Origin: an uncultured Flavobacteriales bacterium
GTDB lineage: Bacteria > Bacteroidota > Bacteroidia > Flavobacteriales_F > PHOS-HE28
Assembly (NCBI GenBank): GCA_937872175.1
Contig: CALMPI010000049.1
Span: forward strand, 1-64,000
DNA: 64,000 bases
Direction: 5' to 3'
Shown here piece after piece: positions 25,822 to 34,795 of the stretch; positions within the stretch are counted from its first letter, which is position 1; the number at the start of each line of letters is the position of its first letter. The notes below the pieces were generated by a model. That model was not told the origin of the DNA and made no database searches. It saw only the letters and a program-made list of their open reading frames with translations. The position numbers were made by a program, and so were the translations under genes.

Positions 25822-26709
25822 ATGAGCGGCCGCCTCCACACAGCCCTTCTGCTGCTCGCACTGCCCCTCATGGGTACGGCGCAGACCGACCTGCTGCCCG
25901 AAGCGCTGCGCAAGTACCAGGCCGGGGCCCTCAATGAGGCCCGCGCCCTGGTGGACGAGGCGGTGCTGGACACGGCGCACCAGCGCGACCCCGAGGCCTG
26001 GCTGTTGCGTGGCTTCATCCTCAAGGACCTGTACAAGGCCAAGGCGGGAACGCCGGAAGGAGAGGCCGACCGGGACAGCGCACTGATCAGCCTTGACCGC
26101 TGCCTGGCCTACGACCGGAGCGGTGCCTACACCGAGAATGCCGCGCAGGCGTACGATTTCCTGAGCAAGACCTACTTCAACGACGCCGCCAAGGCCCTGA
26201 ACGATCTGCGGCCTGATGATGCCCTCGCCCTTTACGGCAAGTACACCGCGGCCACCGAGCGCCGGGGCGTCCCTCCCGACCGTGCGGCCAAGGACGTGGA
26301 GTTCCACAATGCGCTCGGCACGGTGTACACCAAGCTCTACAACCAGGACCGTGAGCAATTGGCGTGGTACGACAAGGCCCTGGCCACCTACCAGCTCGTG
26401 CTGCGCATGGACACCGGCAACTACGGAGCGAACTACAACCTGGCCACGCTCTACTACAATCGGGGCGTGTACAACATCCAGCGGGTGGGGGCCGAGTACG
26501 ACATCCCGAGCCTGCAGCGCATCCAGGATGTGAGCCGCGAGTTCTTCCTCCAGGCCCTCCCGTACATGCTCAAAGCCTTCCAGATGAACCCCGGGCGCCG
26601 CGAAACGCTCCTTGGTCTGGAAGGGATCTACTACAGCCTGCAGGACGCCGAGCGCTCCGAGCACTACCGCAAACTCTTCGAGGAACTGGGTCCGGAGGAG
26701 GACCGTTGA
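25822..26709 (+). CDS. Secreted TPR-type protein in the YfiR operon
   Basis: The 295-residue protein has a signal peptide (LLLLALPLMGTAQ) and helical repeats that look like degenerate TPRs, for example ALRKYQAGALNEARALVDEAV and YDKALATYQLVLRMDTGNYGANYNLATLYYNRGVYN. It should sit in the periplasm. It starts 1 base after the YfiR stop, and its stop is 5 bases before the phosphatase start. This suggests that it works with them, perhaps as a scaffold or sensor. No enzymatic motif is visible. Confidence 0.78.
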   Translation: MSGRLHTALLLLALPLMGTAQTDLLPEALRKYQAGALNEARALVDEAVLDTAHQRDPEAWLLRGFILKDLYKAKAGTPEGEADRDSALISLDRCLAYDRSGAYTENAAQAYDFLSKTYFNDAAKALNDLRPDDALALYGKYTAATERRGVPPDRAAKDVEFHNALGTVYTKLYNQDREQLAWYDKALATYQLVLRMDTGNYGANYNLATLYYNRGVYNIQRVGAEYDIPSLQRIQDVSREFFLQALPYMLKAFQMNPGRRETLLGLEGIYYSLQDAERSEHYRKLFEELGPEEDR

Positions 26710-26714
26710 CCGCC

Positions 26715-28505
26715 ATGGCCAGGCTGCGCATGACCATCGGCAGGAAGATCGGAATGGGCTTCGGCCTGTTCATCTTCTTCGCCGCCCTGGTCCTGTTGCT
26801 CACCAACCGCACCCTGGAGCGCAGCCGGCAGATCAACGACGAGATCAACCAGGTGTACAGCCCCAGCGTGGACGCCTTGGTGCGGTTGCGCAACCTGGTG
26901 GTGAACGCCCACATGCTCGTCAAGCACTGGGCCCTGGTGGAGAGCCGCCCGGACGCCCGCGAGAAGACCTCCCTGGTGGAGGTGACCGGCGAGGACCTGC
27001 CGGCGCTGCTGGACCGCATCGACACCCTGTCGGCCAACTGGGACCGCGAGGAGGTCGAGCTGGCCAATCGTGTGTTCGGGGAGATGGACGCCATGTTCCT
27101 GCTGCATGCCCGCATCAAGGAGATGCTGCCGGACATGGAGAGCTACAGCGATCCGCTGATCTTCCTGGAGCGCAACGACCTGGCCGAGGAGGGCGGGCCT
27201 CTGGACGAGCAGACCGACAAGGTGCTGGCCGACCTCGATGTGCTGCTGGCCATGCAGGAGAGCAAGCGCCGCCAGCTCAGCAGCGGCATGATCCGGAGCT
27301 TCGACTCGCTGAAGTTCTTCGTGCTCTATCTGGGCATGGGCCTCATCGCCGTGGGCCTCATCGTGGCGGTGGTCATCATCCGGGGCATCGTGGGGCCCGT
27401 GCAGCGGCTGCGTACGGTGCTCCTGGGCCTTGGCCGGGGCGTGTTCCCGCGGGGCCGCATCCGCACCGGCAACGACGAGATCGGTGAGATGACCAGCGCC
27501 CTCATGGGCCTGATCGAGGGCCTCAAGCGCACCACGGATTTCAGCCATGCCGTGGCCGCCGGCGATTTCGATGCGGACTACAAACCCCTGAGCGAGGAGG
27601 ACGTCCTGGGCCATGCGCTGCTGAAGATGCGCGCCGAACTGGGTGAACGCGAGCGCATCCTGGAACAGAAGGTGCGCGAGCGCACGGAGGAGGTGGTGCG
27701 CCAGAAGGAGGAGGTGGAGCGCCAGAGCCGCAAGGTGGTGGAGCTGTACAAGAACGTCACCGACAGCATCCGCTATGCAAAGCGCCTGCAGGAATCCATC
27801 CTTCCGCCGGAGCGCAAGATCCGCGAACTGCTGCCGCGCTCCTTCGTCTTCTACCGCCCCAAGGACATCGTTTCAGGCGATTTCTACTGGTTCGAGCGGG
27901 TCGCCGACCGCACGGTGTTCGCCGCCGTGGATTGCACCGGCCATGGTGTCCCTGGCGCCTTCATGAGCCTGGTGGGCCACAACGGCCTCAACCAGGCGGT
28001 GCGCGAAAGCGACGCCCTGCGCCCCAGCGCCATCCTGCGTGCGCTGAACCGCATCGCCTTCGACGCCCTGCACAAGGACCGCGACCAGTCCATGGTGCGT
28101 GATGGCATGGACATGGCGCTCTGTGTCTACGACCCCCATACGCGCACGCTCGACTATGCCGGGGCCAACTGCCCGCTTTATCTGGTGCGCGACCGCGACG
28201 TGATCCAGTACGCCCCGGACAAGATCCCCATCGGCGGCTTCGAGCTCCACGGGCAGTCCTTCACCGACCACCGCATCCAGTTGCAGGAGGGCGATGTCGT
28301 CTACATCTTCAGTGACGGGTATGCCGATCAGTTCGGCGGACCCAAGGGCAAGAAGTTCCTCTATCGCCGGTTCCGGGAGCTTCTCGTGGCCATCAGCAAC
28401 GAACCGCTCGAGGCGCAGAAACGGGCCCTGCTGGAAGCCTTCATGGACTGGAAGGGCGCCCACGAACAGGTGGACGATATCCTGGTGATCGGGATGCGCG
28501 CCTGA
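26715..28505 (+). CDS. Membrane PP2C-type (SpoIIE) serine phosphatase with HAMP
   Basis: The 596-residue protein has two transmembrane helices (about 12-30 and 200-222) enclosing a helical periplasmic sensor region. A HAMP-like linker follows (about 222-275), then a coiled coil rich in Glu/Arg/Lys (about 310-360), and a C-terminal SpoIIE/PP2C phosphatase. The metal-binding motifs are present: GDFYWFERV, AAVDCTGHGVPGAFMS, DGMDMALCVYD and IFSDGYADQFGG. It should dephosphorylate a phosphoserine protein in the cytoplasm in response to an envelope signal. With YfiR and the TPR protein in front it looks like a three-gene signalling unit. The substrate is unknown. Confidence 0.9.
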   Translation: MARLRMTIGRKIGMGFGLFIFFAALVLLLTNRTLERSRQINDEINQVYSPSVDALVRLRNLVVNAHMLVKHWALVESRPDAREKTSLVEVTGEDLPALLDRIDTLSANWDREEVELANRVFGEMDAMFLLHARIKEMLPDMESYSDPLIFLERNDLAEEGGPLDEQTDKVLADLDVLLAMQESKRRQLSSGMIRSFDSLKFFVLYLGMGLIAVGLIVAVVIIRGIVGPVQRLRTVLLGLGRGVFPRGRIRTGNDEIGEMTSALMGLIEGLKRTTDFSHAVAAGDFDADYKPLSEEDVLGHALLKMRAELGERERILEQKVRERTEEVVRQKEEVERQSRKVVELYKNVTDSIRYAKRLQESILPPERKIRELLPRSFVFYRPKDIVSGDFYWFERVADRTVFAAVDCTGHGVPGAFMSLVGHNGLNQAVRESDALRPSAILRALNRIAFDALHKDRDQSMVRDGMDMALCVYDPHTRTLDYAGANCPLYLVRDRDVIQYAPDKIPIGGFELHGQSFTDHRIQLQEGDVVYIFSDGYADQFGGPKGKKFLYRRFRELLVAISNEPLEAQKRALLEAFMDWKGAHEQVDDILVIGMRA

Positions 28506-28508
28506 CCG

Positions 28509-29348
28509 CTAGGGCCCCCAGATGGGCATGTCGGACGTGGTGTTGTTCAGCGGGTTCATGCACATCACCGGGATCATCGGCTCATTGGTGATGATCTCCT
28601 GCTCGTTCGGAACCCCCAGCACACCGAAGAGGCTGTTCTGCAACATGTTCACGATGGCGATGAGGTCCGCGTCCACCTTCACCGCGTAGCGGATCACACC
28701 CTTGACGAAATCATCGCTGTCCTCCGGAAGGATGTGCGCCTCGTGCTCGATGCCCCGCTCCCGCAGGAACTGGCCGGCGAAGCGGATGTGATTGTGCAGC
28801 TGATTGTGCAGGAACTCGTCGCTCTCCTTGGGCACCACCACATGCACCTTGCTGTTGAAGTACCTGGCCATATCGGCCACCATGCTCAGCTTATGGCGGC
28901 TCTCCTTGTGCAGGTCCAGGGGAACCACGATGTCCCGGTAGCCGTCCGACTTGATGTTGCGCTCCTGCACCACGATGAAGGGCACCGAACTGTTGGTGAT
29001 CACCCGCAACGCCCGGCTTCCGGTGATGAACTGCATGCCGCGCATGCCATGGGTGCCCATGATGATCATCGCCGCCCCGATCTCCGCGGCGGCCTCGCCG
29101 ATGTCCTCATACACACTGCCCACGCGCACGAGGGTCTCCACCTTCACAGCGGTGCTCCATTGCGAGGCGCGCTTGGCCTCCATGTCCAGTTTGGTCCGGG
29201 CCTCATCAGCGTGGGCGGCCTTGTCCACGATGTGCAACAGCGTCACTCCGGCATCCACCCGCTCCGCCAGCTTCAGCGCGTGGTTCATGGCACAGTCGGC
29301 CACTTTGGTGAAGTCCGTGGGGACCAGGATGGTCTTGCGCGTGCTCAT
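28509..29348 (-). CDS. Universal stress protein with two UspA domains
   Basis: The 279-residue protein is a tandem UspA. The first domain (1-145) starts ILVPTDFTKVADCAMNHAL and contains the nucleotide-binding signature GTHGMRGMQFITGSRALRVI. The second (about 150-279) begins DIVVPLDLHKESRHKLSMV but lacks a clear G-x2-G-x9-G loop. Such proteins bind ATP or act in stress survival, and no precise role can be assigned. The ATG at 29348 was chosen since sequence upstream is not conserved-looking. A TATCTTGG element lies at 29371-29378 on the minus strand. It is convergent with the phosphatase gene. Confidence 0.9.
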   Translation of the reverse strand: MSTRKTILVPTDFTKVADCAMNHALKLAERVDAGVTLLHIVDKAAHADEARTKLDMEAKRASQWSTAVKVETLVRVGSVYEDIGEAAAEIGAAMIIMGTHGMRGMQFITGSRALRVITNSSVPFIVVQERNIKSDGYRDIVVPLDLHKESRHKLSMVADMARYFNSKVHVVVPKESDEFLHNQLHNHIRFAGQFLRERGIEHEAHILPEDSDDFVKGVIRYAVKVDADLIAIVNMLQNSLFGVLGVPNEQEIITNEPMIPVMCMNPLNNTTSDMPIWGP

Positions 29349-29392
29349 CGGCGCGGTCTCGGTTGGGGCGCCAAGATAGGTGAGCCCCGCCG

Positions 29393-31324
29393 TCAACGCC
29401 ATGCCTTCAGCGCACGCGACCACCACGTATGGCCATCGCTCGTGATCAGTACGGTGTAGGCCCCAGGGGCAAGCCCGCTGGTGTTCAGTTCAAGTTCGGA
29501 GCCCGACACCCACACCCCGCGCAGTACGACACGCCCCATACCATCCACCAGCTCCACCATCGCGCGGGGCCCCGAGATGCCGGCCACCACCAATCGTTCG
29601 GTGAACGGCTGCGGCGCCAAGGTCGGGGCCGGTCCATCCGCGGGATCGCCGATCGCCAGCCCCCCCACGAGCACGTTCTCGCAATGGGTCACGATGCAGC
29701 TGTCCTGCGCCCAGGGGTCGAGGCCCACCACGGTCATGCACACCGGGTAGGTGCCCGGGGCCGCGTACGTATGCGCCCCCGAACCGCCCATGGCCACGGT
29801 GCCATCGCCGAAGTCCCAGGTCACCGACAGGATGGGTCCGTTGGCCTGGGTGCTGTTCTGTACCGCGATCGCCATGCCCACGCCGGTCCAGACAAAGTCC
29901 GCCACGAACAGGCTGTCGCACGCCGTGGTGGAGGCGATACTGATCCACTGGCAGTACGAGGCCCAGCAGGTGTCCTGCGCCAGGGGCTCCCAATACCAAG
30001 TGGACAGGCAGGTATAGTACGCGCCGGGCCCGGGAAAGACATGCTGCGTGCTCTGCCCCCCTCCGGTGCTCCCATCCCCGAAGTCCCACAGCCAACCGAT
30101 GCTTGGCAGGGTGCTGGCCCCGGCGAAGGTCGCAGCGCTTCCCGTGACAAGGGCCGTGAAGGTCGCCACATACGTGCTGTCACACCCCCCGCCGGCCGGC
30201 ACGGTCACGGGCTCACAGAGGGTGTCCACGCAGGTGAAGACCCCTCCGCCGGGTTGCTGGTAGATGCTGATGGCCGTGAGGCAGACGGTGTAGGTGCCGG
30301 GCAGGGCATAGTTGTGCAAGGGCTGCGCGTCGGTCGAGGTGCTGCCGTCGCCGAAGTCCCAGTTCCAGGTGGTGGAGAGGCCGGTGCCGGTGGTGGCGTT
30401 GGAGAACTGGGCGCCCTGTGGGAAGGTGTTGGCGAAGAAGCCGGCCTGCAGCTGCGCGCAAGGGTTACCGGCGGTGAGGTCGATGATCTGGCAGGAGGTG
30501 GCGAAGCAGCTGTCCTGGGCCAGGGGGTCCCAGGCCCACACGGTGAGGCAGGCCTGGAAGACGGTGGGTCCAGGGTAGATGTGGGTGGAGATGGTCGACC
30601 AGTCGGAGGTGCCGTCGCCGAAGTCCCAGTGGTAACCCCAGGTGTTGTCGAAGACGTTGGGGGTGAAGATGACGGTGGTGCCCTGGGCGGTGAACTGGAA
30701 CTCGGCGCTGAGGCTGTCGCAGGGGCTGCCGGTGCCCGGCACGGTCACAGGCTCACAGAGGGTGTCCACGCAGGTGAAGACCCCTCCGCCGGGTTGCTGG
30801 TAGATGCTGATGGCCGTGAGGCAGACGGTGTAGGTGCCGGGCAGGGCATAGTTGTGCAAGGGCTGCGCGTCGGTCGAGGTGCTGCCGTCGCCGAAGTCCC
30901 AGTTCCAGGTGGTGGAGAGGCCGGTGCCGGTGGTGGCGTTGGAGAACTGGGCGCCCTGTGGGAAGGTGTTGGCGAAGAAGCCGGCCTGCAGCTGCGCGCA
31001 AGGGTTACCGGCGGTGAGGTCGATGATCTGGCAGGAGGTGGCGAAGCAGCTGTCCTGGGCCAGGGGGTCCCAGGCCCACACGGTGAGGCAGGCCTGGAAG
31101 ACGGTGGGTCCAGGGTAGATGTGGGTGGAGATGGTCGACCAGTCGGAGGTGCCGTCGCCGAAGTCCCAGTGGTAACCCCAGGTGTTGTCGAAGACGTTGG
31201 GGGTGAAGATGACGGTGGTGCCCTGGGCGGTGAACTGGAACTCGGCGCTGAGGCTGTCGCAGGGACCGGCCAGGGCAACGAGGGGCGCAGGTAGCAGGGC
31301 GGCGGCGAGGCGGCGGAACATCAT
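29393..31324 (-). CDS. PKD-repeat secreted protein with sorting-type C-terminus
   Basis: The 643-residue protein has a signal peptide (LAAALLPAPLVALAG) and six PKD domains recognised by W-D-F-G-D-G motifs: HWDFGDGTSDW and WNWDFGDGSTST each twice, then LWDFGDGSTGG and TWDFGDGTVAM. Four of the six belong to a near-perfect duplication of about 180 residues. Each domain has paired cysteines. The last 70 residues (VVAGISGPRAMVELVDGMGRVV...GLAPGAYTVLI) resemble the type A sorting domain of the type IX secretion system. It is probably an extracellular or surface adhesin-like protein. It is the last gene of the sigma-factor operon, 63 bases after the previous gene. Confidence 0.88.
   Translation of the reverse strand: MMFRRLAAALLPAPLVALAGPCDSLSAEFQFTAQGTTVIFTPNVFDNTWGYHWDFGDGTSDWSTISTHIYPGPTVFQACLTVWAWDPLAQDSCFATSCQIIDLTAGNPCAQLQAGFFANTFPQGAQFSNATTGTGLSTTWNWDFGDGSTSTDAQPLHNYALPGTYTVCLTAISIYQQPGGGVFTCVDTLCEPVTVPGTGSPCDSLSAEFQFTAQGTTVIFTPNVFDNTWGYHWDFGDGTSDWSTISTHIYPGPTVFQACLTVWAWDPLAQDSCFATSCQIIDLTAGNPCAQLQAGFFANTFPQGAQFSNATTGTGLSTTWNWDFGDGSTSTDAQPLHNYALPGTYTVCLTAISIYQQPGGGVFTCVDTLCEPVTVPAGGGCDSTYVATFTALVTGSAATFAGASTLPSIGWLWDFGDGSTGGGQSTQHVFPGPGAYYTCLSTWYWEPLAQDTCWASYCQWISIASTTACDSLFVADFVWTGVGMAIAVQNSTQANGPILSVTWDFGDGTVAMGGSGAHTYAAPGTYPVCMTVVGLDPWAQDSCIVTHCENVLVGGLAIGDPADGPAPTLAPQPFTERLVVAGISGPRAMVELVDGMGRVVLRGVWVSGSELELNTSGLAPGAYTVLITSDGHTWWSRALKAWR
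30196..30724. repeat. 529-bp repeat, unit 1
   Basis: This unit is identical to 30736-31264 at an offset of exactly 540 bases, with one mismatch (30209 versus 30749). It encodes two PKD domains in the gene above. Confidence 0.92.
30736..31264. repeat. 529-bp repeat, unit 2
   Basis: This is the second unit of the internal duplication, separated from unit 1 by 11 bases. The near identity points to a very recent event, gene conversion, or an assembly artefact. Confidence 0.92.
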
Positions 31325-31387
31325 GACTGGGGGCTTCAGGACCTGTGACCGCTATGACGTCGCCAGGGCCGTGCGGGGCGCCCGGGG

Positions 31388-32551
31388 TCACTTCTTCAGG
31401 AAGCGAAAGGTCCGCGTGCGTTGGCCGTTGGTGAGGCGCATCAGGTAGGCCCCGGCATCCAGGCGTGCGACATCCACATGGTCGAGGCCACCGCCCAAAA
31501 CCCCGGTCCAGCAGCGCCGGCCCTGGGCATCCAGCACGTCGGCGGACCACGAAGCCGGACCCGCCGGGGAGCGCACGATCAGGACATCCGCACAGGGGTT
31601 GGGTGAAACGCTGAAGGCCTGTTCGAGCTCCTCTTCGAGCCCCACCAAGGGCATCAGGTGCACGGGCAGGCACACGGACAACGAGCAGGTGTCGGGGGCG
31701 AGCGGACCATCGATGGTGACGGTGAGGCACACGGTGTAGAGATCGGGCAGTGCGTAGGTATGGAGCGGCTGGACCTCCGTGCTGCTCGTGCCGTCGCCGA
31801 AGTCCCACAGCAGATCCGGCAGCGCGCCCGAGGTCAACGAGGTGTTGAGGAAGGCCACGGTGTTCCCGTTGATCAGGTGATCGAAGTCCGGCTGAAGGAC
31901 CTGCCCGCACGGGATGGTGTCGGGTCCGAAGTACACCCAACTGCAGGTCTGCACGGTGCAGCTGTCCTGCAGAACCGCATCGAGCAGCGTGGCGGTCATG
32001 CATACGGCATACGGTCCGTTGCCCGAGAAGGTGTTGGAGACCATGGTCCCGGAGCCGGTCGCGCCATCGCCGAAGTCCCAGGTGATGCCCGCGATGGGAG
32101 TGGTGATGATGCTTTCCAGGGCGAAGGTGAAGGTGCCGTTGTCGAAGCTGCCTGCGAATTGCAGTTCGGTGGTGTCGCACACCGAGGGGGGCAGACCGCT
32201 GTTGGTGACCACCGTGCAGCCGGTGGCCGTGCAGAAGATCCCTTGCTGATCCAGCACGTCCACGCTCACGCACATCAGGTAGGTGCCCGGCGCGCTGAAG
32301 GTGTGGTCGAACGCGCTGCTCCCTCCCGAGGTCCCCTGGCCGTCCCCGGCGTCCCAGTTGTACGTGTACACGGCCATCGCCCCATCCACCGAGGCCAGCA
32401 GCGACCACGCGTTGGGGCCCGTGGGGGTGGCGGTCACCTGCACGGTGACATCGGCCCCGCACGGTTGGGTCTGCGCCAGGCTGTGAACGCCAAGCAGGGG
32501 CGCCATCATCAGCAGTGCCATCCTCACGCGTGCACGTGGTGTTCCGTTCAT
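31388..32551 (-). CDS. PKD-repeat secreted protein with sorting-type C-terminus
   Basis: The 387-residue protein has a signal peptide (MALLMMAPLLGVHSLAQ), three PKD-type domains (YNWDAGDGQGT, ITWDFGDGATGSG, LLWDFGDGTSSTE), each with cysteine pairs, and a C-terminal sorting domain (AFSVSPNPCADVLIVRSPAG...LDAGAYLMRLTNGQRTRTFRFLKK), including the SPNP opening typical of type A signals of the type IX system. It should be secreted and displayed. Its ATG overlaps the stop of the upstream barrel-like gene by 4 bases (ATGA), so the two are translationally coupled and controlled by the same sigma-factor operon. Confidence 0.88.
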   Translation of the reverse strand: MNGTPRARVRMALLMMAPLLGVHSLAQTQPCGADVTVQVTATPTGPNAWSLLASVDGAMAVYTYNWDAGDGQGTSGGSSAFDHTFSAPGTYLMCVSVDVLDQQGIFCTATGCTVVTNSGLPPSVCDTTELQFAGSFDNGTFTFALESIITTPIAGITWDFGDGATGSGTMVSNTFSGNGPYAVCMTATLLDAVLQDSCTVQTCSWVYFGPDTIPCGQVLQPDFDHLINGNTVAFLNTSLTSGALPDLLWDFGDGTSSTEVQPLHTYALPDLYTVCLTVTIDGPLAPDTCSLSVCLPVHLMPLVGLEEELEQAFSVSPNPCADVLIVRSPAGPASWSADVLDAQGRRCWTGVLGGGLDHVDVARLDAGAYLMRLTNGQRTRTFRFLKK

Positions 32552-33984
32552 CGTTGGCGGTGGGGAAGATCGACGCGCAACCGTAGTTGTGCGCCAAGGC
32601 GTGTGGGAAGGGCCTGGACGGCCCCCTGTCCGAAGACCACGCCCAGGCCGGTCTGATAGACCGGTCCGGCAATGATCCATACGTGCTCGGTGAGTTGGAA
32701 CCCACCATCCAGTGCCAGTTGCGCGGAGACCAGGCCGAAGGAACGGTCCGCATCGCGCACACGCTCGGTCCGCTGCACCACCGCGCCCCCTTCGGTCACC
32801 TCTTCGAGGAAGAGGTATCCATCGCGCATGCGCTGCCATTCCAAGGCCAGCCCAAGGTGGGCGCCGAACATCCAACGGCGCACCCCGCCCTCCCATCCAA
32901 GCAGCAGGGGCACGCGCCAGGTGGACGAACGACCCGTGATCGCCGTGGTCTCCGACCGCTCGCGTACCACGAACAGCGTATCGCTTTGCGTGGCGAGGAC
33001 CGTGTTCTCGAATACGGCGATGCTGGTGTTCACGAAGGCGTTCAACTGCTGGCTCCGGTCGGATCGTTCATAAGCGCTGCGGCCTCCTGTATGCTCGATG
33101 CCCACGCCGAACCAGCTGCCCGATCGCCAACGGCGACCGGCCCACAAGCCCAGGTGCCATTCTCCTGCGTGTCCTTCCACGGCCGCCCGAGCGCCCACCA
33201 GTTCGGGGTCGGTGCCCTGCCAGCGGCGGGTCCTGTCGAACCGCCCGGCCAACACGGCCAACCACCATTCCGCGCGAGGCAGCACGTAGCTGTCGGGAAC
33301 GCCACGCGTGAGCGGTGCGCTCATGGGCACGCCATGCACGAAGGCCGAGCGCCGTCCCGACAGCCATTGCGCATCGCCGGCCGTCGAGCCCGTTGCAAAG
33401 CTCATGGCCCCTTGGACCGAACCGCCGAAGGCGCTCGTCGAAGACGTCCGCTCACGCTCATGGACCGTTCGTGTGCCGGATGACCCCTCGCCGTCCCCGG
33501 GGTTCAGGTGTGCGGCCCCGGCGAGGTCCGAGCCCTGCCGTGCGGTGGACCTCCGGGCCCGATCGCCGCGGCTGGCCGGCTCTTTCCCGGGGTCCGGGGA
33601 GAGTGCGTGGGTCGCGGACCGGACCGTGGGTGCGGGATCCGGGGTCCGGTCCGCCGCAGGCCCCATGGATCCATCCGCAGGTGATCCCGGGTGTGTCGTG
33701 ATGCGCTCCGCGGGTGCTGCCGGGGCGCCGGCACGAGCGGCGGCCACCTGCGCGGGCGGCGGCGTTGGAGGGGTCGGGGCATCGGAGAGGGCCCACCAGA
33801 TCGCGGGAGCGCCCACCAACAGCGCCAGTGAGCCGATCCAGTGGAAGCGACGCCACACCACCACCAGGCGACGGCGACCGGCGCGCTGGCGCATCACCCC
33901 CTCCCAGATGGCGGCAGGGGGCTCCTGCTCGGCGGCGGCGAGGCCGCGGCGGAAGATGTCATCGATCGGATGCCTTTCCCTCAT
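32548..33984 (-). CDS. Anti-sigma-like transmembrane protein with barrel-like C-terminal region
   Basis: The 478-residue protein begins with about 45 residues of basic cytoplasmic sequence (HPIDDIFRRGLAAAEQEPPAAIWEGVMRQR), then one transmembrane helix (about 48-67), a disordered Pro/Ala/Ser-rich stretch (about 70-200), and a C-terminal half of alternating amphipathic strands ending in RLGAQLRLRVDLPHRQR. Proteins of this shape directly follow ECF sigma genes in Bacteroidota and are presumed to act as anti-sigma or envelope sensors. Here the start overlaps the sigma gene by 26 bases. The function is inferred from context, and the strand pattern from reading only. Confidence 0.72.
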   Translation of the reverse strand: MRERHPIDDIFRRGLAAAEQEPPAAIWEGVMRQRAGRRRLVVVWRRFHWIGSLALLVGAPAIWWALSDAPTPPTPPPAQVAAARAGAPAAPAERITTHPGSPADGSMGPAADRTPDPAPTVRSATHALSPDPGKEPASRGDRARRSTARQGSDLAGAAHLNPGDGEGSSGTRTVHERERTSSTSAFGGSVQGAMSFATGSTAGDAQWLSGRRSAFVHGVPMSAPLTRGVPDSYVLPRAEWWLAVLAGRFDRTRRWQGTDPELVGARAAVEGHAGEWHLGLWAGRRWRSGSWFGVGIEHTGGRSAYERSDRSQQLNAFVNTSIAVFENTVLATQSDTLFVVRERSETTAITGRSSTWRVPLLLGWEGGVRRWMFGAHLGLALEWQRMRDGYLFLEEVTEGGAVVQRTERVRDADRSFGLVSAQLALDGGFQLTEHVWIIAGPVYQTGLGVVFGQGAVQALPTRLGAQLRLRVDLPHRQR

Positions 33985-34525
33985 GGGTCGTCAGGTGTAT
34001 GGCGTGAATGCGTTCCTGCAACATGCGGCGCGCCTTGGCCAGCTGGCTGCGCGAGGTGCTCTCCCCGCAGCCCAGCATCGCCGCGATCTCCGCATGGTCG
34101 TAGCCCTCGATGGCGAACAGGTTGAACACCGTCCGGTAGCCGTCCGGTAGCCCGGCCACCAGGGCCAGCAGCTCCCGCTCACCCAGCTCGGCCAACGCCG
34201 TGGCCGCCACCGGGTCCTCAGGCAGGTTCTCCAGGCCGAAGCGCTCCTGATGGAACGATCTACGCCGGTATTGGTTGATGGCCGTGTGCACCATGATGCG
34301 GCGGACCCACCCCTCGAGTGAACCTTCCTGGCGGAAGCCGCCGAGCTTGTCGAACACCCGCACAAAGCCCTCCTGCATCATGTCCTGGGCCTCCAGTTCG
34401 TGCCGGGCATAACGCAGGCACACGGCGTACATGCGCCGCGCATACCGCTTGTAGAGGGCCTCCTGGCAGCGACGATCCTCGCGCAGACAACCTTCCACGA
34501 GCTCGCGCTCGGTGAGTTCACGCAC
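33959..34525 (-). CDS. ECF-type RNA polymerase sigma factor
   Basis: The 188-residue protein has sigma-70 region 2 (YKRYARRMYAVCLRYARHELEAQDMMQEGFVRVFDKLGGF...WVRRIMVHTAINQYRR) and region 4 (LPDGYRTVFNLFAIEGYDHAEIAAMLGCGESTSRSQLAKARRML), with only a short linker between, as in extracytoplasmic-function sigma factors. It heads a four-gene minus-strand unit (sigma, anti-sigma-like protein, two PKD secreted proteins), so it probably governs cell-surface genes and itself. I could not find a clear -7 element in the 270 bases upstream. Confidence 0.93.
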   Translation of the reverse strand: MRELTERELVEGCLREDRRCQEALYKRYARRMYAVCLRYARHELEAQDMMQEGFVRVFDKLGGFRQEGSLEGWVRRIMVHTAINQYRRRSFHQERFGLENLPEDPVAATALAELGERELLALVAGLPDGYRTVFNLFAIEGYDHAEIAAMLGCGESTSRSQLAKARRMLQERIHAIHLTTHEGKASDR

Positions 34526-34795
34526 CGGTCAGGTGGTTTCCGTTAGCCGTTGACGTCCCGATCGGCGCTTCCGCTGCCTGCCGGGGGATCTACTGGTTCG
34601 AATGCCCGGCAAGGTACTGGAGATCAGGCTCTTTTCGCGCATCAACAGCCGTCCAACAAACGGGGGCAAACGACTGCTGTCGCATACAAATGACGACTTA
34701 CCGAGTCCCGGTGATCGAGGGGTGAAGGTTTGCGGCGGTTTCAACGACAAGCCGGCATCGAACGAACACACAAACCCTCAAACACACCTGAGACC
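34526..34795. other. Divergent intergenic region without recognised gene
   Basis: These 270 bases separate the sigma-factor gene and the first SSB gene. I see no credible ORF or RNA gene. Promoters for both sides should lie here but no good TAnnTTTG match stands out. Confidence 0.5.

Noticed and set aside
34585-34625. A GGTTCGAATGCC stretch resembling a tRNA T-arm
   Set aside because: No matching acceptor, D or anticodon stems can be folded around it.
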